Shown piece by piece: positions 12,200 to 24,199 of a DNA stretch of 64,000 nt. The notes beneath the pieces were generated by a model. The model saw only the letters and a program-made list of their open reading frames with translations. It was not told where the DNA came from and made no database searches. A program made the position numbers and the translations under genes. Numbering within the stretch: position 1 is the stretch's first letter; every line of letters starts with the position of its first letter. This DNA comes from Apiospora phragmitis. Lineage: Eukaryota > Ascomycota > Sordariomycetes > Amphisphaeriales > Apiosporaceae. The stretch lies in contig JAQQWL010000004.1 of the NCBI GenBank assembly GCA_038363925.1, positions 2,790,001 to 2,854,000 on the forward strand, in the 5' to 3' direction.

Positions 12200-13430
12200 A
12201 GAGATTAATTACTAGCCTAGCAGCCCCCGAAGGGATTTATAAAGAGATTTTTTAAATAATTAAGAAACTTCGCGCCGAAACGACCGAGTTACGACCGCAT
12301 TTCAATAACGACGATAACGCGCCGGTAACCCGTAAAGAACTACGAAAAATAATTAAAAAAACTATCGCCTAAGCTACGTAAGATCTTAAAGCTATATAAA
12401 TTAAGTTTTAAACTTAAATTATAACCGCGCCGCGTAATAGCGAGCCCGCTATTTAATAGCCGAAAGTTATCGTTTTAACGCGCCGAATACGCGAAATAAT
12501 AATTAAAACCGTAGATTAATTAAACGATATTTAAAAGAGGAGGTTAATAAATATCGTATAAAGCGTTAATATAACGATTAAAAAAAATAAAGCCGTCGCG
12601 GTAAAGAAATTATTTAATAATAATATTATCCTTATTTTTAAAAATAAAACGAAAAAATACGTAAAAAATAACGGATAAGTTTTAAACATTTTTAAAAGTA
12701 ATATATAACTTATTCGTAAAAAGCTCGTTATTATTATAAAAAGGATTTTAATAAAAAAGCTATAAGATATTAATAATAAAGCCGCGTTATTACGTAGTTT
12801 ACACGTAAATAAATATAACTCGAAAAAGATTTCGAAATATAAATATAACTTATTAAAGAATTTTAAAATATATTACGCTTCCTTTATTTTATATATAAAC
12901 TCCGTTTAAATTACGAAAAACCTATATAATAACGGTTTAATATAAAACGTAGAGATCTTTAATTACGAACCGTATAACGCTAGCCTCCGTATCTAATAAT
13001 ATTAACGCTGCTATAATTATAGCCACGTAATAAAGTATTATCGGAAATAGTAACGGTACGGCTACTACTTTATAATAATATATTTTAAAAGAGACTAAAA
13101 ATGCTTTTAAAAAAGACTACGAAGTAAGAAACGTTACGTTAATTACGGCAAAGAATATACGGCGTAGGATCGTAGCTATTCCGTAACGATTTAATAAAAA
13201 GAGCGTATAAAGGAAGCTTATGCTCACCGGCTACGCTAGTTCGAAGTCCGTAGTACCGGTAATAGCTCGGTAGGAACAGGGCGTTTATCACTACCGGCGA
13301 CGCTTCTTACTAACGATAAAGAAGGGTATATAGTAATTTCTTAGAAGAAAAGCCGCCCACGGTTTAATTCGATAACGAGCAGCTAAGGTAGAGAAATACG
13401 CTCGTAAAGCCGGCGCGGTATTACCGCCCC
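12200..13430 (+). pseudogene. LINE ORF1 (gag-like) relic with zinc knuckles
   Basis: GC-richer frame with many RIP stops. At about 13007-13072 it reads RCYNYSHVIKYYRK followed by a second Tyr/His cluster: two CCHC knuckles in which most Cys (TGY) have become Tyr (TAY). Position just before the endonuclease ORF and the double knuckle fit ORF1 of Tad/I-clade fungal LINEs. Limits are approximate. Confidence 0.65.
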
Positions 13431-13439
13431 CTTATTAAT

Positions 13440-16400
13440 ATAAAATATTATTATAGTTTTATAATTATAAGCTTATAATTAATATATTAAAACGTTACGA
13501 TATTAAAAATAATAACGGTATTTATTTTAATTAATTAAAAAAAGTACGATATATTAGTATTATAAAAAGTATAAATAAACCCCCGTACGTAGGCCGCGTA
13601 CTACTTAAAAATAATTAAGTATCGAGTAATTTACGGCGAGGGCTAAGCGGCTATCTATATATATAAACGATTTGATATTATTAAATTAAAAACTAAAGCA
13701 AGCCTCGATTAAGCTACCGTTACGGTACCGACGGAAAATCGAGACCGTTTAATAATATAATCTATATATTCGTTAATTTAAAAAACTTGCCGGGTAATAA
13801 AGCTTTTTACGCGATCTCGATACGGCCTCGTACCCCGGGCGATATTTATTCGTTAAAGACTTTAATATATATTATCCGCTTTAAAATATATACGGTAAGA
13901 AATCGTATAAAATAAATAACCTTTTTATTTTTACGGACTAATAAAGCTTAGAGCTAATTACGCCATATAGAGAAATTATAAAATAACGCTACGAATAAAA
14001 AGAGTTTATAATAAACCTAGCTTAAGTAATACAAGGAACGATAATTTTATATAAAGGAGACCTTAGCTTAAAAGGTTTTAATTATAGGGCGTAAATTATT
14101 CGCGTTAAATTAGAAACTAACTCGTTACGAAGTAATAAAGCGAAAATAAACGGATAAAACTAAACAATACTAAATAAAGGGCTAGCACGGGCGGAAGCTA
14201 GAGCACGTTTAACCGATATTATTAAGCTAATAAGGTCGGAAAAACTAGATTAAATTATTAATAACTTTATAAACAACTTATAAAAAATTATTAATATAAT
14301 AATATTAAAAAAAACCCCTTATATTAATAAAAGTACGCTTTAATAGTTACTAAAAGTTTAAAAAGCGTAAACTATAACGAAATAATAATACCGAACTTAT
14401 CTCACGATACCCTTATAATATACTTAAAATTAATATACCGAATCGAAAACGAACCTAGAAAGAATCTTTTAAAAAGCGAAAACGAAAAACTGGCGCCACG
14501 TAGTCGCCGCTACCTCTTACAACTCTAAAACACTCTAATCGCTCGAATAATAGGCCCGACTACGGAGCTAAACGCCACCATAAATAACCGGTATCCTAGA
14601 ATTAAGACGTTATAAAGGAGCTATTATCGAAACGCGAAGCCACGACAAGAAAGCTACGCTCCTTTTAGAAAAGTTTTTCTTTAATTTAAAGGCCGACCTT
14701 ATAAATTTAAATAACGTAACGAATTACGCCCTTAGCCTTCCCTCGGTCGAAATAAAGGTAACGGCTAAAGAAATAAAAGATATTATTAAATAAACGGGAC
14801 CTTAAAAAGCTCTAAAAGAGGACCTTTTACCTACCGGCTTTTTTAAAGCGTACGGGGAACCCCTTTTCTAGACGTTAGCCAGCTTAGCGACCGCGAGCTT
14901 CCAGCTTACTTACTTCCCTAGACGTTTCCGTATAGTAAAAGTTATCGTAATCCCTAAGCTAAATAAGACGGCATTCGAAAAGTAAATACCTAATAAATAA
15001 AGACTTATTTTATTACTTAGCACAATTAAGAAAGTAATAAAAACGGTTATAAACCGGCGAATTATTAATATAATTAAAAAATACTCGCTTTTATTTAAAA
15101 ACTAAATAAAAAACCGAACGTAACGATCTACCGAGCTTATTATTTAATTAATTACCGACGTTATTCGTATAACGTAAAAATAAAAAGGTATCGCCTCTCT
15201 TTTTTAACTCGATATTAAAAGCGCTTTTAATATAATAAACTACTAAAAACTAATCGCTACACTTTATAAAAAAGGACTACCGGACTAAATTTACTAATAA
15301 ATCGAGAGCTTTATTACGAACAAATTAGTCCGCTTTTATTTTAACGGTAAATTATTAAAAAAGATCTAGCTCCGTATTAATATTCCGTAAAGCTCCTCGT
15401 TATTACCGATCCTCTTTATTCTTTATATCGCTACTCTATACGAGGAATTAAAAACGCACGAGCAGCTTATTATCGTCGGCTTTATAAACGATACGAACCT
15501 TATTATTATAAAGCCGGACCACGCTACGAATTACCGTAACTTAAAAAGAGCTTAAAAAACTTATAACCGTTAGGCACGTATAAAAAAAATAAAATTCGAA
15601 CTTAAAAAAACGAGCTTATTTATTTTACTCGAGCGCGAAAAGCTTATACGCTATAAATATAACTCGGGAACGCTATTATTTTACCGGTAAGCTCTATAAA
15701 ATTCCTCGGCGTATAACTCTATTAAAAACTATAATAAAAGGATTATATCTTTAAAATTAAAACGAAAATAATAACCTAGATATTAACTCTTACCAGGCTC
15801 GTAGTATTAACGTAGGGATATTCGGTACGAAAGACGAAAGAGCTCTATACGAAAATAATACGTAACGTACTCGCATACGGAGCGTCGGCTTAATACAAAG
15901 TGGCCGATATAGAAAAGGGGCTAGTCCGTAGCCTTACAATAATCTAGAACTCCTGTTTCCGGACCGTAACAAGGGCATATAAGGCGACCCCCTAATACTA
16001 CCTAGAAATTAAAGCGGCGGTTCCTCCCCTCGACCTCTATTTAAATACGAGGGCAGCTAGTTTCGAAATATATACAAAGGCTACCGGGAAGCTATAGCTC
16101 CTACGTAGAGCCTATATAAAAACGGCAGAAATTATTAATAAAAAACGTAGCGCAAAAAGGAAAAAATAAAAAACCCTAAAAAGCTATTAACAAAACCCTT
16201 AAAACTCTATAACTAAACGACGCTCAACTAACGTTAATTAAATATTAACTAAGCGGTCAAACGGTCGAACAAGCGTTTAAAAAGAAATAGGAATAAAAAT
16301 AGTTCCACGCCGTCACTCCTACGCGAAGCCGCCGCGAACTAGCTATAAAGTCGCCGCTAAACTAAGGAGCGTGCCGTCGTTATAACTATATGCTTAAGCA

Positions 16401-16600
16401 CGAAGCGTCGGTTTTAATATAAACACGTACCGGAAAAATAGGACTTAAGTCGTTCCTATTCACCTACCGGGTTCTAAACGTCCCGACGCCGCTATATAAC
16501 TACGGTAAAGGGCGGGAGATACTTAAATACCTAATTCTATACTATAAAGACTTCGAAAAAAAGCAAAAGTAATTAATTAAACAGTTAACACCTAATTTAC
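13440..16600 (+). pseudogene. LINE ORF2 relic: endonuclease, reverse transcriptase, RNase H/zinc tail
   Basis: The endonuclease motif reads VKDFNIYYPL at 13852-13881, from GDFN.HHP.W. Reverse transcriptase covers about 14750-15700: LLPTGFFKAYGEPL, YFPRRFRIVKVIVIPK, LLSTIKKVI, RSTELI, LDIKSAFNIIN, SSLLPILFILYIATLYEEL and GFINDTNLI at 15475-15501, where the usual FADD has become FIND. The C-terminal part (TRTGKIGLKSFLF, NVPTPLYNYGKGREILKY, about 16420-16550) is the conserved tail of Tad-type ORF2 proteins ending in a Cys/His cluster. There are many Trp/Gln stops. Not functional. Confidence 0.85.
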
Positions 16601-16953
16601 TATAAACTCGCCGCGATCTAGCGGCGCTTATATAAAAAAAATATAATAAAAGTAATCATAAAATAGCTCCTATAAACCGGTCGATTACCGCTATATAAAT
16701 TAATAATAAAAATCGGGGGACCACTTAAACCCGGATAATCTCTTTAGGCCTTAAAGTAAAGGTTACTAAGCTAGTAAATAAAAACTAGCACGGTAACGTC
16801 GAGCACATGAAATAGATTTTTCGATATCGGCAGCGTATATTTTTAATCTAGCTTCGGCACGGTTTATTACACAAAGGATTAAGTAGATATACCGAAAGCC
16901 TTTAACCTACGGCATACTATTAATAATAATAATAATAATAATAATATAAATAA

Positions 16954-17620
16954 CGAAGCTACGCGTATCTCACCATTTCGAACGAACTATAAGTACGACC
17001 TAGAAGTTATTAAAAAACCCCTAGAAGGAGAGCTAATACTAATCGCGACTATATAAATTAAAAAATTAAAAGAACTCTAAATTATATTATAATAAGACCT
17101 TACCTTCCTTTAATAATAAATAAAAAGGTACGCCGATTAAACAAAGTTAAAAGGATTAACCTTTAAAGAAAGAGAAAAAGTCTACCTCTTACAACGAAAT
17201 ATTAAAATAAAACAACTAAGCGATAAATTAGATTTTAAAAAAATAAGACTATTTAAAATCGTAAAAGTCATTTTAAAATCTAATTACCGACTATTACTAC
17301 TTAAAATAATACGGATATACCCTATGTTTCATATTTTATTACTCGAACTAGCGGCCGAGGAAACCCTAATCGATATATAACTAAAAGTCGAAATAAATTA
17401 ATACAAGTACGAAATCGATAAAATTATTAATAAAAAAAAGGACGAGGCTCTTAATACCTCGTTTAATAAAAAGGTTACCTATTAAAAAATAATACTTAAA
17501 AACTTAAGAAATACTTAGCGAACGCCGCGAAAGAACTCTAAAAGTTTAAAAAGGAGCTTCCCTTATAAAAACTAACGGCCTAAGCTTTAAAAAACTTATT
17601 AAACTAAAAAACGACTAATT
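16954..17620 (+). pseudogene. gypsy-1 integrase C-terminus and chromodomain relic
   Basis: Continuation of the integrase frame after the LINE: RISPFRTNYKYD, VYLLQRNIK and KLDFKKIGPFKI-like stretches in the GPY/F region, then PMFHILLLELAAEE (HPVFHVSLLE type). A chromodomain-like block at about 17470-17570 retains an N.T..L.N pattern. This places the element in the chromovirus branch of Ty3/gypsy. The frame shifts and stops often. Confidence 0.75.
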
Positions 17621-18231
17621 AACGTTTTTAAAAATACTTAAAGAATATAAATTATTAAAAACGAAGTTCTCTTAATTAATAATTAAAGAAAAAACACCGT
17701 CCTTTTTATCTAGCTCTTATATTCCTTAACGAAACGCCTCCGAACACTTTTTTATTACGACCTTCTTTATACGACGAAGGCGGGCTAAATAACCTAAGGC
17801 GGTAGATAGTTACGTTTATAAAAGGAATAAAACCTTTTTTACATCTAACTCCTCCGCTTTTAACTTCTTTTATTAAGCGGCTAGCTTCGTTAAAGCCGAC
17901 GTAATAAAAATATTATTATAGGAACAACTAACTTAAATATACTCCGAATAGCGAAACAACTTCTCGTTTATATAATAAGCTAGGTTTTAACGAAAATAAC
18001 GAGTACAGGGCATATTAATTAGGTTACCCGTAAATTCCACGTTAATAATAAGAGCTAAACGCGTAATAGTTTTTTTAAACCGAGATTTTTTAACATAATT
18101 AATTATAATAAATAAATATTATAATAAAGAATAATAAAGAAAAAAACCTACCATAACTTAATAATACGGGTAACTAAGGTATTTATAAAATCGATACTTT
18201 AAGGATAAAGTATTTAAAAAAAGGAGGATAG

Positions 18232-18918
18232 TATTATAACCCGACCTAATCATACGGCTAAGACCCTACTCGCCGGAACAGGATTACTATACCCCGACTA
18301 GGCTACAACGTTATAACTACCGACCGTACTATTAGTTATATTAATATAAACTCCTTTATATTATAAAAACGCGTAAATATAATTACGAAAATATTTTTAA
18401 TAATAAAAAAATAAACCCGACCTAAGAGAACAGCTAAGGAAGAATTATATAATAAAAAGCGACTAAATCACCGCGCTACTAAGTAAACTAAGAGCTACGG
18501 GGTCACGACGCTCTAAATAAATTATTAAAATAAATCACTATAATTTAAGGAATAGATTACCGTAAATTAATAACAAAATTACCGTAAACTAATAAGCGAT
18601 TTAATAAATTAATAAAAAAAGAGATTAAATATATATAATAACGGACGTCCCTTATATATTTTATATAAATACTTTTTATTTTAATAATTAATTTAAATAT
18701 TAATCTTAACTTATTAATAAAATAAATAGCTTTAATAAAATTATTATAAATATTTTTAAAATCTACGCACCTTAGTTACCTTCGTTTTTACGAGCTATTA
18801 CTTATTATATTAATAAAAGCGCCTTTTATCGCACGTTTAAATACTCTTTTATATTATTAACATAAACCCTAGTACGTCTTACTAAGTTTCTTTTAAAACC
18901 CGGATAACGTTTATTATA
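18232..18918 (+). repeat. 3' LTR of gypsy-1
   Basis: 687 bp matching 6074-6759, starting TATTATAACCCGACC (the initial TG became TA). It carries more RIP-type C/G to T/A changes than the 5' LTR and is followed by the ATATT target duplication at 18919-18923. Confidence 0.93.
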
Positions 18919-18923
18919 ATATT

Positions 18924-19620
18924 ATATAAAGCTTAATAATATAAATATAAATAAAAAGGACTTCTTTTAATACTATAAATTAATTAAAAGGTTTACTTTT
19001 TAGCTATATATAATAATTAGTAGCTAAGCCGTAACTAGTATATTCCCTCGCGATATTAATAAACCCCTTAATAGCCGGAACCGGAGAATAGAAAACTAAG
19101 TAAAGGCAAGACTATTTAAGCCTCCCCCCGACGTTTTTAATAAATAATTCTCCTTTACAGCGTTACTAACACTTATAACTAACCGCTAAATTAAAGAGTT
19201 AGCGAATACGCTTAGTAATAATAATATTATTTTTAATGGCGCGACGCGCCGGGTTTTATTTCGAAAGTTTTAAAAAAGTCTAGATACTTTAAACGGCTAG
19301 ATCGGCTAATTAGAGCACGAGAAGTCACTTCTAGAAAATAATTTAAAAAAAAAGAAGTAAAAAGAAAAAAAGAGTAATGCCTAACCTTAACTAGAAATTT
19401 ACGCGTATACGAGATACTATAGTAATTAAAAGGGAAATAAATAGCGTTACACCGGAACCCTAGGTTGTTACTCTTTTATCATCGGCGCCGAAAGCCGTTA
19501 TAATTAAATCTAACTCTAAATTTAAGATTAAAAATATTATAAAAGCGTTTCGAGACTAAAGCGGTGTTTTTAAGATTTTATATTAACTTTTAATTAAATT
19601 ATTCGTATTATTATTATATA
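18924..19620 (+). pseudogene. pogo-1 transposase, C-terminal part
   Basis: The reading resumes after the gypsy duplication (FTF*LYIIISS*AVTSIFPRDINKP), matching the region after PLDVG.F in Fot/pogo transposases (R.AF...NI..GW..TGI.P.NP). It ends in a basic, Lys-rich tail (KKKEVKRKKE). RIP stops throughout. Confidence 0.7.
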
Positions 19621-19636
19621 ATATTAATAATAGTTT

Positions 19637-19682
19637 TTAAGGTCGCCGTTACATAAGGTAACCGTAGCACCGTCAGCTGGCT
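19637..19682 (-). repeat. right terminal inverted repeat of pogo-1
   Basis: Inverted match to 4915-4960, followed by TA (19683-19684). G-to-A differences from the left copy (ATAAGG for ATGGGG) mark the edge of RIP. Confidence 0.88.
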
Positions 19683-19832
19683 TATTGCAACTTTTTAGCT
19701 TTAACTCTATACTATTATGCATGTCTTGCGCTCTAGAGTGGACAGTTTCGAAATATGATAGATGCAGTTGGCCTCTTGCTTGTAGCACTGTTATTAGGCA
19801 GCAGTTGACCTGTAATTTGTTTTGGCTGACAA

Positions 19833-20030
19833 TTGAGAGAACCCCGGTCTGCCGCTGCAGGAGAAAGGCCACCAAAATCTACCGTGGCCAATGAACAGCT
19901 GCTCGGGGCGTACATCCTTCTACAGCAGAGTTTTATGGAAATCGACGATGCAATCTTACACACTGCCGACCTTGACGCATATGTGAGCTTAAATACATCT
20001 AGAGTATATATTTATACTTGTATAAATTAA
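19833..20030 (+). CDS. unrecognised short frame in unique sequence, probably an exon remnant
   Basis: A 65-codon frame with normal base composition between the transposon nest and an AT-rich patch. The segment EQLLGAYILLQQSFMEIDDAILHTADLD looks like real helical protein, but I do not recognise a family. It has no clear partner exons and its last 15 codons run into AT-rich sequence. It could be a fragment of a gene lost to the insertions, or chance. Confidence 0.25.
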   Translation: MREPRSAAAGERPPKSTVANEQLLGAYILLQQSFMEIDDAILHTADLDAYVSLNTSRVYIYTCIN

Positions 20031-20160
20031 ATAAATATAATCTTATAATAATTATATTTAATAAATATATATTCTTTTCTAAATATATAATTATTAAAAC
20101 GAGTAAATATCCTTTTTAAAAATAAGATTTATTTTTCCTTACCCTTCCTAATAATAGCTT
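20000..20160. other. short AT-rich, RIP-like patch
   Basis: About 160 bp of nearly pure A/T separating the 19685-20000 unique stretch from the 3' end of the kinase-ankyrin gene. It looks like a piece of RIP-mutated repeat, but it is too short to match to any element in the window. Confidence 0.45.
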
Positions 20161-23100
20161 ACTTAATAAAACCCAGCCCGAAAATACCACTCCCTTCTTC
20201 TCGAGAATCGGCTTGACTAAGCTCGTTAATCAGCATCTTGACCGGGTTGACTGCCGAACGCAAGTACCGTAGTATAGACGGAGGGGCGCCCGCGTTTAGA
20301 GCCGCCAGCGTCACCGCTACACCCTTCCTTCCCCTCCACTTCCCGTCCATAGCCTGCACCGCGGCCATCTTCTTGATGACGGCGGTAAACACAGCTGTGT
20401 TGGAACACACCACGCGGCCCTCGTCCTCGTCCTCGCCTGGTCCCGCCGATACCAGCCCACGCGACTGCCGCCCCGTGTTGACCCCGCCCTCGATCTCCTT
20501 CCTGTGCTGCTGCTGCTGCTGCTGCTGGCGGTACATGCCCCGGATGTCGTACTGGCGCAGCAGGGCGACCATCTCGTCGTCGCCCGTCTCAGCCGCGAGG
20601 TCGCGGACCTCGGCCCAGTCCTCGACGAGCCACGCGGCATGCTCGAGCAGCATCTCGGCGACGGCGTAGTCGGCGTGCCGGACGGCCTGGTACAGCGCAT
20701 TGACGTGGACGGGGTCGGTCGCGAAGACGTCGGCGTCGCACTGCAGCAGCAGCCGCGTCGCGGCCTTGCGCGAGGCGTACGCCTCGCTCTCTACTGTTTC
20801 TCCCGATAGTAGCTTCACCTGGACCGTCACTCGTTTCCGCACCAATGGCGACTCCTCTTCAGTCGCGCCTTTGCTGAAGTCGTCTGTTCCATCGTCCTTC
20901 TTCACCGGACGGGTGCTGCCCAGGTTCTTCTCGGTAGAAGCCAGCAGAAGATCTAAGTATCTGACAGCTTCCATCTTAAGACCGGCGATTAGGTGGCCAA
21001 AAACATGACCTGGAGGACTTATCTTCCTCTGCTTCCGTTGTTTGCATCTTTCCAGGATCTTCTGGGTAACGGTCGAGCGTTCGATAGCGGCGCAATCAAG
21101 TCTTGACGGCTGCCAGCGATCGTGGGATTCCAGCATGGCTGGAGTCATGATCTCGCCCGCCCGTTGTATCGAAAAGTTGGCCTTGTTCCAGTCTGCCGAT
21201 ACGGGGTAGATACGCCGCTGGAGGCTGGGTGCGTACACCCCGTCGATAGACTGGGAAGCGATGGCGTGCAGAACCGAGGGGAACATGAGCCGTCCGTAGA
21301 CGAAGACGTTACACAGCCCGTCGCTGTCAAGATCGTTCCGGACCTCACGCTCCAACATTCGGTTGCTTCCAGTAAGTATGTACGATGGCACAAGCGTGGC
21401 ATTGGGGAGGGGTGCTTCATAGCTATCAAAGCTTGGCAGGCGAAGCGGATCAGGTACCACGAATTCTGTTTGTTCCGCTTCGATAAAGGTGTCTTTTGAT
21501 GGCAACCCCGGTTTTGGCCTGCGATCTTGGGAGGACCTCAGTAAACCGGCTAGGTCTCTGACATTGTTCCGACTGGGGCTCTTGACGTTGCGATTCTTGG
21601 CTATCACTTTCGAAGTGGACCTTCCGCTTGGTGGGCTTTGGAGTCCCAGATATACCGCTGATACGCTCCGATGGGACTTCTGATGGCCTGTGCTCGGGGG
21701 ACGGGGTTGGCGGTCGTGAGGACAGGACATCGTTGCCTACCCTGTGGTCGATAAACCTGACAGCAGTATCCCTAGTGTCCATTAAAGGAAAAGGAGGATA
21801 ACATATGCCTGTCTCGGATCCAGCTCTGGTCGAACAGCATTGACATATATAATCAACACCGGGCCGCACGTCTAGGATGCGTCCACGGAGTTGGGCAGCC
21901 GTGGGTCTTTCCTGAGGATCGAATTGCAGCATACTGGCGGCCCACCGAAGTACAGCATTGTCCGGATTATGTACGTCCTTGCTCAGATGCTTGATCCAGG
22001 CTTCCATTCCACCTTGATTCGGACTAAAATGAGAGCAGTTCTCCGTTCCGTGCTCCGAGTAGAGCTTGAGCATGTCGCTATGCGAATACCCAAACAGCGT
22101 CGTAGCCATCTCCAGAAAAACGCAGCCGAGCGACCAGATATCGCTTGCCGTGTTGCGGTCCTAAGTCATGTTAGCACTGAGGAATACTCGTTTTTCTTGG
22201 AATGGAACTTGCTGCGCCATCCCCTACTTCAGGGGTCCAGTAACGTGGTGTTCCTTCGGGGGAACCACCACGAGTAGTCAAGTGGCCGTCAAGACAGACT
22301 CTTGACGTACCAAAGTCGGACAGGAGGACTCTATCGCCTTTCACTAGGACATTGTTTGGTTTGATATCCTTGTGTCGAATGTTCTTGCCGTGGATATACG
22401 CTAAGGCGGTTGCCTACCCATAAGGTCACGGTGGCAGGGAGTTGTCTGTGCAAGGGGCCGTACCAGTGATCCGAAGAAACTTCTCAGCATCCGTTTACCA
22501 TGTTCAGGATCCACCCCTTGCTGTTGAGGTACGCCTGCAAGTCCATATCGGCTATCGGACTCATGATGATCCCCAAGCTCGTGGGATCGGTATAAGATCC
22601 CACTAGCTTGACCACGTGATGTGATAGTTTCTTCAACGACTTTAATTCCTTCTCAAAAACCGTCAAGTTGTCTTGGTCCTGAAGCGCAGACTCGCCCCGG
22701 AGTATTTGCTTTCTGGCGTACAGCTCCGCCGTCTGCAGGCTCCTGACCTTGTCTACCCTGACGAAGCGACCCTGGCCCAGGGTCACGACGGAGAGAAAAT
22801 AGGTAGCGGCATTTCCAGGCAGACTGAGGTGCTTACCACCCATCTCGAGCTCCGCAATGTCTTCCTGCCGGCACCGGACCATTTCTTGGAGCTTGAGGAA
22901 CTGGTCACGAAGATATGAGCCCTTGATGACGTCAGGCAGATTCGCTTGGTTGTATGGGAGGTAATGGTCCGTCCGATCCTGAGCGACAAATGCATCGAGG
23001 GTTTCGGGGATGCCCAAGATCCATAATACGGTGAACGTCCGAGGTCACAAGCTCCATCCCCGCTTTCCAAATTCCACCAGGATCTGGGATATCTTGGGAA

Positions 23101-23314
23101 TGACTGCATCGCGAATTATCGTCTTATGCGCCAGGTTGCTCTTCTGTTTGGGAAGAAATCCTTCCAGGGCTTTGCGGAGAAGACTCTCTTGTAACAATGG
23201 TGGAGCCTCTTGGTGGTTTTCTTGTCGAGGTGTTGCTGTGTCTTGACGATCGACATACTGGCTAACCTCGTCTCCCTTCAGTGTGTAGTAATAGGGGCTT
23301 TGATATTCCGCCAT
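20159..23314 (-). pseudogene. protein kinase - AIG2-like - ankyrin protein, with stop and frameshifts
   Basis: Exons inferred at 23314-22464, 22413-22228 and 22160-20159 (about 1,010 codons). The N-terminal region ends in FTVLWILGIPETLDAFV and ANLPDVIKG. The kinase domain has a Gly loop LGQGRF (about residue 175), a Lys in ELYARKQI, HKDIKPNN (HRD loop), SDFGTSR (DFG), GTPRYWTPE and DIWSLGCVFLEMA, so the catalytic residues are present. Then a basic/acidic linker (TKRKVHFESD), a VYGRLMFPSVL segment like AIG2/gamma-glutamylcyclotransferase folds (about 630), ankyrin-like helices (NALYQAVRHADYAVAEMLL, about 830) and a Gln run. Lesions: TGA at 23047-23045 in an otherwise continuous frame, a 1-nt shift near 22515, and an unexplained frame change between 21450 and 21600. 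Head to head with the HeLo gene. Confidence 0.75.
20503..20527. repeat. CTG/CAG microsatellite encoding a Gln run
   Basis: Eight CTG units on the + strand, read as QQQQQQQQ on the - strand inside the C-terminal part of the kinase-ankyrin gene (about residue 890). Confidence 0.9.
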
Positions 23315-24199
23315 TCCGGCAAGAAAGTATGGATTGATGGTGCAATCTGACTTCTAATCTGATTTGTACTATATAGAATGACTAGAGGTAATTAATGTGG
23401 AAGGAGTTCCACGGGTATAGATCAGTCACTTTACTATGAGATTTCATTACCGTACAGGACAGAGGTGCTGATTAGTTAAAAAGGCAAATGCGAACAGGGC
23501 GGATCAGTCAACAACTTACGTCACGAGGGGCTGTGTACCGAAAGATGGCGACGCCCATTTACATTGACTCCTCGTTATCCCTCTGACTAAGGGCAATCAG
23601 AGAGATGTAATTACTTGATAGCGTGTCATCAGGGGTTATGCAAGTCAACTCCCATTAGCCAAGGGCTTTCTGGTTTGCCTTACCTTTGGACGAAAATGTA
23701 CCACGGCGAGAAGCAAATGATTTTTTGGCGTAATACGCCCCCAACGACACCACACCATGGTCAGCACTAAGTCAACACTGCCTCATTATATAGCAATGAT
23801 CGTCAAGAAAAGGTAGCATAACTAAGCTGCAGGCGACTAATGCCCTCCGTAGAACGCTAGGTCGAACAGTCACCGTGTCAATCGTCAATCAATGGCAACA
23901 ATCTGCCTTGGACTCAGCCCGTTTTGCTGGCCCCAGGCTGAGTTGAAGCATTCGCATGCGGGGAAATGCGATCATATGTTGAATGAACGGTGCATTCCAG
24001 CAGTACTTCCAACGTCATCAATCTGAATGTAACCATGGATCGTCATCCTTTCTGTGTGCTACAAGTATGTTTTGTGCCTTTACAAAAATTCAAGGATTAA
24101 TGGTTGCTCATCTCCTTTATATCTAGATCAGTGGCATTTTGGAGATGCTTTCTCGAACCGAGACGTCGCAAGTGCAGATATATCCCCCTCTCTTGAGTT
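23315..24199. promoter_or_regulatory. shared divergent intergenic region
   Basis: 885 bp between the start codons of the kinase-ankyrin gene (-, 23314) and the HeLo-pseudokinase gene (+, 24200). Base composition is normal and no open frame looks real. Being the only upstream sequence for both genes, it probably holds both promoters. I cannot name a binding site. Confidence 0.55.

Larger units (their letters stand above)
11894..16937 (+). mobile_element. non-LTR retrotransposon (Tad/I-type LINE) nested in gypsy-1
   Basis: About 5.0 kb lying between two copies of the 16-bp sequence ATAATAATATAAATAA (11878-11893 and 16938-16953), read as the target-site duplication. The 3' end has a (TAA)n run (about 16919-16943) that merges with the right duplication, as at LINE tails. 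Joining the flanks puts gypsy integrase back in phase (YNN..N followed by EA.RISPF). ORF1 carries CCHC knuckles; ORF2 carries endonuclease, RT and RNase H-like parts. Both are RIP-degraded. The 5' limit depends on the duplication call. Confidence 0.85.
6074..18918 (+). mobile_element. Ty3/gypsy retrotransposon with chromodomain (gypsy-1), hosting a LINE
   Basis: Paired LTRs at 6074-6759 and 18232-18918 define the element. The 5 bp outside both ends are identical (ATATT at 6069-6073 and 18919-18923). A polypurine tract (AAAAAAGGAGGATAG) directly precedes the 3' LTR. Inside, in order, lie a gag zinc knuckle, an aspartic protease, reverse transcriptase, RNase H, integrase and, after the LINE insertion, an integrase C-terminal/chromodomain tail. 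Without the LINE it is about 7.8 kb, normal for fungal chromoviruses. All frames carry many RIP stops. It is inserted in the pogo-1 transposase gene. Confidence 0.93.
4915..19682 (+). mobile_element. pogo/Fot-type DNA transposon, split by nested gypsy element
   Basis: The outer element of a three-level nest. Terminal inverted repeats of about 45 bp match between 4915-4960 and 19637-19682, both beginning AGCCAGCTGACGGTGCTACG when read inward, and each is flanked by TA, the pogo/Tc1 target. Removing the inserted gypsy (6074-18918) and one 5-bp duplication leaves about 1.9 kb, the usual size of Fot1-like elements. The left TIR is free of RIP changes while the right TIR shows several G-to-A changes. 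A degraded DDE transposase is encoded on the + strand across the insertion. Confidence 0.88.

Noticed and set aside
16919..16953. Independent microsatellite
   Set aside because: The (TAA)n run lies exactly at the LINE 3' end and merges with the target duplication, so it is the LINE tail.
20238..21500. Long open frames on the + strand opposite the kinase-ankyrin gene
   Set aside because: They are antisense shadows of a GC-rich coding exon and have no known motif; the minus-strand frame has ankyrin and AIG2-like segments.
23045..23047. RIP origin of the TGA in the kinase gene
   Set aside because: The likely ancestral codon is CGA, a CpG and not a CpA site, so RIP is not the simplest explanation.
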